A DNA stretch of 38,004 nucleotides from B46-G9 sp964548365. GTDB taxonomy: Bacteria; Desulfobacterota; DSM-4660; Desulfatiglandales; Desulfatiglandaceae. Under the pieces are notes generated by a model that saw nothing but the letters and a program-made list of their open reading frames with translations, was not told the DNA's origin and ran no database searches. Of the stretch, positions 33,538-38,004 are shown piece by piece; positions within the stretch are counted from its first letter, which is position 1; every line of letters starts with the position of its first letter. The DNA is taken from contig CAZJRD010000033.1 in NCBI GenBank assembly GCA_964548365.1, positions 1 through 38,004 on the forward strand, in the 5' to 3' direction. Position numbers and translations under genes: made by a program.

Positions 33538-34383
33538 ATGAAAATCAAATTTTGGGGAACCAGGGGGTCTATCGCTGTCCCGGGAAAAGATACCTGCCTT
33601 TACGGGGGGAATACCACCTGCCTGGAAGTAACTCTGGAAAGCGGCCGAAAAGTTATCGTGGACGCGGGGACCGGTATCCGCAGGCTTGGTGAACAGTTTC
33701 AGGCTTCCGGTGACCCGGTGAACATTCATCTTCTCATTACCCACATACACTGGGATCATGTCTTAGGCTTTCCTTTTTTTGCCCCCATTTTTGATCCGGC
33801 GACAAAGATAGTGATAGACGGCTACCCCACCTGTATGAAAGGCCTCCGGTACACCTTTGATAACAAGATGGGGGACGGCTTTTTTCCGGTCAGGTTTGAT
33901 GATCTCAAGGCAACCATTAACTATCTTGACAAAATTCAGCAGAAGCCGCTGCATATCGATGGCGCCGTCATTGATACGATTCCCATTAATCATCCGCAGG
34001 GCGGGTTTGGATACCGGTTCCAAGAGGGTGATACGAAAGTTGTTTTCATCACCGATAATGAACTTGCGCGGAAGGGCAAGGAGGGCGTTCACGAGAAGGA
34101 ATGCGTGCGATTTTGCGAAGGCGCTGATGTCTTGATACATGACGCGCAATACACACCTGATGAAATCGGCGATCGAAAAGGATGGGGGCATTCAGATTAC
34201 CTCTCCGCCGTAGACTTAGGCATAAATGCTGCGGTAAAGAAGCTGGTCCTGTTCCACCATGAGCCAACCAGGAAAGATCCGGAAGTCACGGCCATCAAGA
34301 AATCATGCGAGAACTACTCCTCCAAGGAAGGGGCGAAAATAGAAATCGCAGCCGCCGTCGAAGAAAGCGAGATAAGCCTCTAA
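33538..34383 (+). CDS. MBL-fold metallo-hydrolase (PhnP/RNase Z-like)
   Basis: 281 residues with the metallo-beta-lactamase fold: opening MKIKFWGTRGSIAVPG, GGNTTC strand, VDAGTGIRRLG, metal site THIHWDHVLGFPFF, an Asp in FITDNEL and LIHDAQYTPDE, and a late His in VLFHHEP. This is the PhnP/RNase-Z-related branch that hydrolyses phosphodiester or cyclic nucleotide-like substrates, commonly encoded beside signalling genes. No strong ribosome binding site lies before the ATG, but the N-terminus fits the family exactly. Cytoplasmic. Substrate unknown. Confidence 0.88.
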   Translation: MKIKFWGTRGSIAVPGKDTCLYGGNTTCLEVTLESGRKVIVDAGTGIRRLGEQFQASGDPVNIHLLITHIHWDHVLGFPFFAPIFDPATKIVIDGYPTCMKGLRYTFDNKMGDGFFPVRFDDLKATINYLDKIQQKPLHIDGAVIDTIPINHPQGGFGYRFQEGDTKVVFITDNELARKGKEGVHEKECVRFCEGADVLIHDAQYTPDEIGDRKGWGHSDYLSAVDLGINAAVKKLVLFHHEPTRKDPEVTAIKKSCENYSSKEGAKIEIAAAVEESEISL

Positions 34384-34684
34384 ATCCCAAAGGCCAAAAT
34401 CCAAAATCCAAATGGCCAAATGAATGACAAATGTCAAATTACCAAGAAAAAGCTGGGAAGCTGGGCGGCTAGGAAGCTAGGAAGCTGGAAGGCTTTAAAG
34501 CTCATAGCTGATAGCTCATAGGGGATAAGATAAAGGTTAAAGGGAAAAGGGCCTTCCGTTTTCAACGGACGTGAGGCTTTTTCCTTTAGGCATTTGAACT
34601 TTGACATTTGATATTGTAGGAAAGGCTTTATCATAAATGCACTAAGATCATTTCATTCTTATCTATGAAATGAATAAGTAAATC
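34384..34684. repeat. Dispersed CAAATGTCAAAT / AGCTAGGAAGCT intergenic repeat, copy 2
   Basis: The left arm has AAATCCAAAATCC and GACAAATGTCAAATTACC near 34397-34442. The middle repeats AGCTGGGAAGCTGGGCGGCT and AGGAAGCTAGGAAGCTGG near 34451-34488. The right arm has complements GGCATTTGAACTTTGACATT near 34589-34608. Same words and same outside-in layout as 18086-18412. No gene is visible in it. Confidence 0.65.
34551..34585 (+). terminator. Possible Rho-independent terminator
   Basis: GCCTTCCGTT-ttc-AACGGacgtGAGGC forms a stem with a bulge, followed by TTTTTCCTTT. It lies about 170 bp after the MBL gene, inside the repeat-rich spacer. Confidence 0.4.
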
Positions 34685-35131
34685 ATGACCAAACTCTTTC
34701 AGCTTATTGAAATAAAAAAAGAACACGGGGACTCAGGGAAAAGCTTCTCCCTCGGCATCCAGGTTAGAGTAGGCGAACACACAAACACTCTTCCGGTGAC
34801 CGCCGAATGCCGATCCGTTGGGGCGTTTGCCAGGGAAGTGAAGGCACTGCAAAAAGAGCTCGAAGGTATTTTCGAAGAAGGGAAAGCCCTGTTTGAAGGA
34901 AAGATTTCAGGTGGCGGTATGGGAATAACAGAGGACATGAATCCGGAACGGGTCTGGTCTGTGCTTTCTGCCATTTCCGGAGAGGAACCCTTTGCCGAGG
35001 GCTTCAACAGCATGGCGGAAGAGCGGAGGCGAGAGGTCGCTGAATACATCCTGACATCGTGCAATATTTTCTCAGGAAAAGCCGCCGTTTTCTCAGCCCG
35101 GTACGACAGCGACACCGCCCTCCTGGAATAA
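34685..35131 (+). CDS. Hypothetical protein, 148 residues
   Basis: Small soluble protein starting MTKLFQLIEIKKEHGDSGKS, with a beta-rich first third (FSLGIQVRVGEHTNTLPVTAEC), a helical middle (FAREVKALQKELEGIFEEGKALFEG), a glycine turn GGGMGITEDM and a helical C-terminus with one Cys (LTSCNIFSG). It does not match a family I know. No good ribosome binding site is seen, but codon use resembles neighbours, the frame is clean, and it ends just before a terminator. Ordinary cytoplasmic gene of unknown role. Confidence 0.6.
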   Translation: MTKLFQLIEIKKEHGDSGKSFSLGIQVRVGEHTNTLPVTAECRSVGAFAREVKALQKELEGIFEEGKALFEGKISGGGMGITEDMNPERVWSVLSAISGEEPFAEGFNSMAEERRREVAEYILTSCNIFSGKAAVFSARYDSDTALLE

Positions 35132-35144
35132 GGCCAACATACAC

Positions 35145-35180
35145 AAAAAAGGCTGGCCATGATGATGCATGGCCGGCCTT
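35145..35180 (-). terminator. Bidirectional terminator between the 148-residue gene and tRNA-Ala
   Basis: AAGGCtGGCCAT / ATGGCCgGCCTT forms a stem of about 12 bp with one mismatch. Read on the minus strand it ends in six T, so it terminates tRNA-Ala; on the plus strand it can also end the upstream gene. Confidence 0.85.
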
Positions 35181-35190
35181 TATGCTTTTC

Positions 35191-35266
35191 TGGTGGAGCT
35201 GATCGGGATCGAACCGACGACCTCATGACTGCCAGTCATGCGCTCTCCCAGCTGAGCTACAGCCCC
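35191..35266 (-). tRNA. tRNA-Ala (anticodon GGC)
   Basis: 76-base cloverleaf on the minus strand: GGGGCTG acceptor arm, TAGCTCAGCTGGGAGAGC D arm, anticodon loop CTGGCAG in the stem CATGA/TCATG, GGTTCGATCC T arm, and encoded CCA. The anticodon GGC reads GCC and GCU. Confidence 0.97.
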
Positions 35267-35279
35267 GAAACGGATTAAA

Positions 35280-35308
35280 ACGATAGCAAGTTGAAGTCCC
35301 CGTGTCAA
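35280..35308 (-). promoter_or_regulatory. Sigma70 promoter of tRNA-Ala
   Basis: Minus strand TTGACA (35303-35308), 17-bp spacer, TATCGT (35280-35285). The expected start is close to the 5' end of the tRNA at 35266. Confidence 0.7.
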
Positions 35309-35315
35309 TATCATA

Positions 35316-35345
35316 TTGACAGCCTCGGAATCTTTTTTCTATAGT
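35316..35345 (+). promoter_or_regulatory. Sigma70 promoter of tRNA-Leu
   Basis: TTGACA (35316-35321), 18-bp spacer, TATAGT (35340-35345), 19 bp before the tRNA. Its -35 box and that of tRNA-Ala form the palindrome TGTCAAtatcataTTGACA. Confidence 0.7.
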
Positions 35346-35363
35346 ACCGCCATATCCTTCAGC

Positions 35364-35450
35364 GCCGGAGTGGTGAAACTGGTAGACGCGCTGGACTCAA
35401 AATCCAGTGGGCCTTGGCCCGTGAGAGTTCGAGTCTCTCCTCCGGCACCA
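35364..35450 (+). tRNA. tRNA-Leu (anticodon CAA)
   Basis: 87-base class II tRNA: GCCGGAG/CTCCGGC acceptor stem, GTGGTGAAACTGGTAGACGC D arm, anticodon stem CTGGA/TCCAG with loop CTCAAAA (CAA, reads UUG), variable arm TGGGCCTTGGCCCGT, T arm and encoded CCA. Confidence 0.97.
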
Positions 35451-35457
35451 TATATTT

Positions 35458-36597
35458 TCATACGAGCTCCGATAGGAACAGGTGGGCGGGACAAATTCGA
35501 ATGCCTTCCTTCGTGATGACGTCGGTATCACTTTCCAGACATACCTGAGTGGCTGGCACTGAAGGGAAACGAACTTTCAAATAACGGAGCGACGGGCTTA
35601 TTTTCTTGTCCGAAACCTTGCTTTCGATGAAATGAAGGGGTGCCCCGTCTTCCAGAACAACAAAATCAACCTCTCTCCTGTCAACATCCCGGAAGTAACG
35701 CAGATCCATATCCCTTCCTTCGCTATCCTGAAGAAAAAAACACCATTTCAGGAGGTGACAGGCGACAAGGTTTTCAAAACGTTTTCCCTGATTCTTAACC
35801 AAATTCCAATCAAGGTGATAGTGTTTGGCTTCCTTTTTTACGGCCCTGATTCTTGGGGCACCAAACGGGTAAACTCGAAAGATCATGTAAAGATTTTCAA
35901 GCATGTTGATCCATCGCGAAACGGATTGATGGGAAACCTGTAAATCTTCCCGTAGCGCATTTATAGAGAGGGGGGATCCAACGAGTTCTGGAAGACGCAT
36001 AACCAGATTTTCGATAATGCCGAGATCCTGGACGTTTTCAAGATCCGCCAGATCTTCCCTGATTAAGCGGATACGATATTCTCTGCTCCACCGTTTGGCC
36101 TCCTTTTCCGATTGCATGAGGAAAGGTTCGGGAAAGCCGCCATAGGTGAGGAGATCTTTCAGGGGCGAGGGGCCTGGTGCCTTCAGTTCCGCATATGTAA
36201 AGGGAAAAAGCCGGAAAAAATGATATCGGCCCTGGAGTGAATCACCGTCGCGGCGATAGAAATCAAGGCGGGCACTGCCGGTAACAAGAATGAGGAGTTC
36301 ATCACCTCTTTTGTCATAGAGACCTTTTACGACCTGTCGCCAACGGGAAAATTTATGAATCTCATCGAGCACGAGATACCCCGGGCCGGCGGGAAATCTT
36401 TCAAGAATTATATTTTCCCTGTCTTCCGGTGCGTCCCAGTTCAGATAACGCCTTTTTACATCAAATCCGGCGTCCTCGCAAAGCCGCTTTGCCAGGGTCG
36501 TCTTGCCGGACTGACGGGGCCCGCCAACAAAAACCATTTTTTGTTTGAGGTCACTTGCGACGTTGTTTTCAATGTATCGGTGCACATAGCCTCCCAA
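35458..36597 (-). CDS. AAA_14/DUF4143 ATPase
   Basis: 379 residues. N-terminal P-loop ATPase (Walker A GGPRQSGKTT, residues 25-34; Walker B LVLDEIHKF about 75-83; sensor LVTGSARLDFYRR). The middle holds the winged-helix-like LREDLQVSHQSVSRWINMLENLYM. The C-terminal DUF4143 nuclease-like region has RYFRDVDRREVDFVV and FIESKVSDK (a D...E-x-K pattern as in PD-(D/E)xK folds). The start is a TTG at 36597, with GGAGGTG just upstream. Its function is not established for the family; it is often mobile and sometimes suspected as a defence or toxin-like element. Its 3' end is 8 bp from the tRNA-Leu 3' end. Confidence 0.9.
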   Translation of the reverse strand: MGGYVHRYIENNVASDLKQKMVFVGGPRQSGKTTLAKRLCEDAGFDVKRRYLNWDAPEDRENIILERFPAGPGYLVLDEIHKFSRWRQVVKGLYDKRGDELLILVTGSARLDFYRRDGDSLQGRYHFFRLFPFTYAELKAPGPSPLKDLLTYGGFPEPFLMQSEKEAKRWSREYRIRLIREDLADLENVQDLGIIENLVMRLPELVGSPLSINALREDLQVSHQSVSRWINMLENLYMIFRVYPFGAPRIRAVKKEAKHYHLDWNLVKNQGKRFENLVACHLLKWCFFLQDSEGRDMDLRYFRDVDRREVDFVVLEDGAPLHFIESKVSDKKISPSLRYLKVRFPSVPATQVCLESDTDVITKEGIRICPAHLFLSELV

Positions 36598-36958
36598 TTT
36601 TTCACCTCCATCAAAAAATACAAGCGAGTAATTTACGACAAAGGTGAATATACTCGCTTCCTAACGACCCGTCAATACAATTTCCTCCGCGATTTCTCTT
36701 TTCCTCCCTCCTTCCACCTATATCTTTCTATTTTAGCCGCAGGCACACGCAGACGGACACAAACTTCTCCTCTGCGACAGCGGCAGAGGAGAAAGAGCCA
36801 GCACCTCGCACAACGATTGTTTCTACCAAACATGAACTTCCTTCATTCAAAATTGCCTTATCCCGCTTCCGGCGGGATCTTCGCTTCGCTGCGACCATCC
36901 TGCCCGCGCTATTTCCTCATTGACAAATCTTACATATCGTGTAAATACTTTCCACATC
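36598..36958. repeat. Intergenic space with CACAGAG-family head (copy D) and a REP-like hairpin
   Basis: TTTTAGCCGCAGGCACACGC at 36732-36751 begins like copy B, and CTCCTCTGCGACAGCGGCAGAGGAG near 36767-36791 forms a hairpin. TCCCGCTTCCGGCGGGA at 36860-36876 is a short GC hairpin. A promoter candidate for the next gene follows. No gene is visible. Confidence 0.6.
36920..36947 (+). promoter_or_regulatory. Candidate promoter of the sigma54 activator gene
   Basis: TTGACA (36920-36925), 16-bp spacer, TAAATA (36942-36947). The expected start near 36954 is only about 5 bases before ATG 36959, so the message would be nearly leaderless. No ribosome binding site precedes that ATG. Confidence 0.4.
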
Positions 36959-37981
36959 ATGGAATACCTTTTCATCGGCAAACACCCCTCCATTGAGAAG
37001 ATTCGCGACCTCATCGCCATGGTCGCGGAAACGGCCTTCAGCGTGCTCATTATTGGAGAGACAGGGACAGGCAAGGAGGTGGTGGCCAGGCTCCTGCACC
37101 AGTCTTCCACCAGGGGCAGGGATGTGTTTGTGAAAGTCAACTGCGCCGCCCTCCCACTGAACCTCCTCGAGAGTGAACTCTTCGGGTATGAAAAAGGGGC
37201 GTTTACCGGTGCTGATAAATCCAAGCCGGGAAAGTTCGAGCTGGCATCCAAAGGAGTCATTTTTCTTGACGAAATTGGTGACATGCCCATGACCCTTCAG
37301 GCAAAGCTCTTGCAGGTCCTGCAGAACGGGGAGTTTACCCGGCTGGGGGGAACCGCCGATGTGAAGGTTGACTCCTGGGTTATTGCCGCCACCAACCACG
37401 ATCTGGAAGAGGACATGGCCGCCGGCAGGTTTCGGGAAGATCTTTTCTACCGTCTGAACATCATCAAGATCGAGATACCTCCCCTGCGGGAGAGACGCCA
37501 GGATATCCCGCTGCTGACGAAACATTTCATCAAGAAATTCAAGCGTGATTATAAGATGAAGGGGCAGTTTGCGCTTGATGAAAAGGTGCGAAAGCTGTTC
37601 CAGCTTTATCATTGGCCCGGAAATGTGCGGGAACTGTCAAGCACCGTCCTCAGGTTCCTGGTGGGAGATGAGCCCGAGCGGGTGCGGGCGGAGCTGATAG
37701 AAAATATGGATGCCGACGGCATCCCGGTTCCGGATGAAATACGTCCCGGAAAGCATCTGGACACGGCAGAAGGGGGCAAAGATGGAAGGGAAGGGGATGC
37801 CTTTTCTCTGAAGACGCTGACCGCTGATGCGGCGGACTATATTGAGAAAAGGGCTATTCAGCATGCCCTCAGCATGACGGGGTGGAATAAACGACAGGCC
37901 GCGAAAATGCTCAAGATCAGTTACAAGACGCTCTTCAACAAGATGGACCGTCTGGGCCTGGAGAAGAAACCCGCTTCCTAG
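36959..37981 (+). CDS. Sigma54-dependent transcriptional activator without sensory domain
   Basis: 340 residues consisting of the central AAA+ domain and a C-terminal Fis-type HTH only. Walker A GETGTGKE (33-40), sigma54-contact loop GAFTGA (about 80-85), Walker B IFLDEIGDMP (about 101), arginine-finger region FREDLFYRLN, GNVREL motif, and the HTH MTGWNKRQAAKMLKISYKTLFNKM. The usual N-terminal receiver, GAF or PAS domain is missing, as in PspF-type regulators. The frame is open to a TTG at 36920, which is also the likely -35 box, so 36959 is preferred. Targets are unknown. The window ends 23 bases later in repeat-family words (CAGCCTCCCAGCTTCTCCC). Confidence 0.9.
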   Translation: MEYLFIGKHPSIEKIRDLIAMVAETAFSVLIIGETGTGKEVVARLLHQSSTRGRDVFVKVNCAALPLNLLESELFGYEKGAFTGADKSKPGKFELASKGVIFLDEIGDMPMTLQAKLLQVLQNGEFTRLGGTADVKVDSWVIAATNHDLEEDMAAGRFREDLFYRLNIIKIEIPPLRERRQDIPLLTKHFIKKFKRDYKMKGQFALDEKVRKLFQLYHWPGNVRELSSTVLRFLVGDEPERVRAELIENMDADGIPVPDEIRPGKHLDTAEGGKDGREGDAFSLKTLTADAADYIEKRAIQHALSMTGWNKRQAAKMLKISYKTLFNKMDRLGLEKKPAS

Positions 37982-38004
37982 CAGCCTCCCAGCTTCTCCC
38001 GCTT

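Noticed and set aside
34397..34490. Possible CRISPR array in the short repeated words
   Set aside because: Units are irregular in length and spacing, with no unique spacers and no cas genes.

Overview
The window looks like chromosome from a strictly anaerobic, selenoprotein-using Desulfobacterota (deltaproteobacterial) lineage, a sulfur-cycling, syntrophic or acetogenic type. This is inferred from gene content: HdrA/MvhD/MetFV electron-transfer modules, two in-frame UGA codons at known selenocysteine positions, a YedE-TusA-DsrE-like sulfur-trafficking operon, and bacterial rRNA, tRNA and NtrC-type genes.

Layout. 1-1190: 3' third of a 23S rRNA, the 5S rRNA and a terminator. 1286-3980 (+): thioesterase, alpha/beta hydrolase and type I phosphomannose isomerase. 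3964-6836 (-): a sulfur operon (small secreted protein, YeeE/YedE channel, TusA and three small proteins, one of only 57 codons). 7099-8931 (+): PAS histidine kinase, followed by a 100-N scaffold gap whose two flanks are the same 55 bp. 9606-19300 (+): receiver/HTH protein, divergent MetF-like protein, FdhA/NuoG-like protein with no catalytic Cys/Sec, NuoE, NuoF-GltD fusion, MetV and MetF. 19311-30943 (-), convergent with it: FapA-like, ACT-domain protein, receiver, MetF, MetV, selenocysteine MvhD, a giant selenocysteine HdrA-GltD-HdrA fusion, a GIY-YIG cassette, a second divergent MetF-like protein and a receiver-like protein. 31373-35131 (+): a large unknown, an MBL-fold hydrolase and a small unknown. 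35191-35450: divergent tRNA-Ala and tRNA-Leu. 35458-36597 (-): AAA/DUF4143 ATPase. 36959-37981 (+): sigma54 activator.

The main point is the 21-kb centre. Two head-to-head gene sets each carry a canonical MetF, a MetV, a divergent MetF-like paralogue, receiver-domain proteins, and a multi-cofactor electron-input enzyme containing a GltD/NfnB-like FAD/NAD(P) module. One set uses NuoEF(G)-type NADH input. The other uses selenocysteine HdrA/MvhD. They read as two alternative redox partners for methylene-tetrahydrofolate reductase in the Wood-Ljungdahl pathway, allowing NADH-, NAD(P)H- or ferredoxin/heterodisulfide-type coupling. The biochemical roles are inferred from family knowledge; the architecture and UGA codons are read directly.

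Intergenic spaces are full of dispersed repeats: a CACAGAG-type hairpin family, a CAAATGTCAAAT/AGCTAGGAAGCT family, and a GIY-YIG gene bracketed by perfect inverted repeats. Two of these lie inside the HdrA-side operon.
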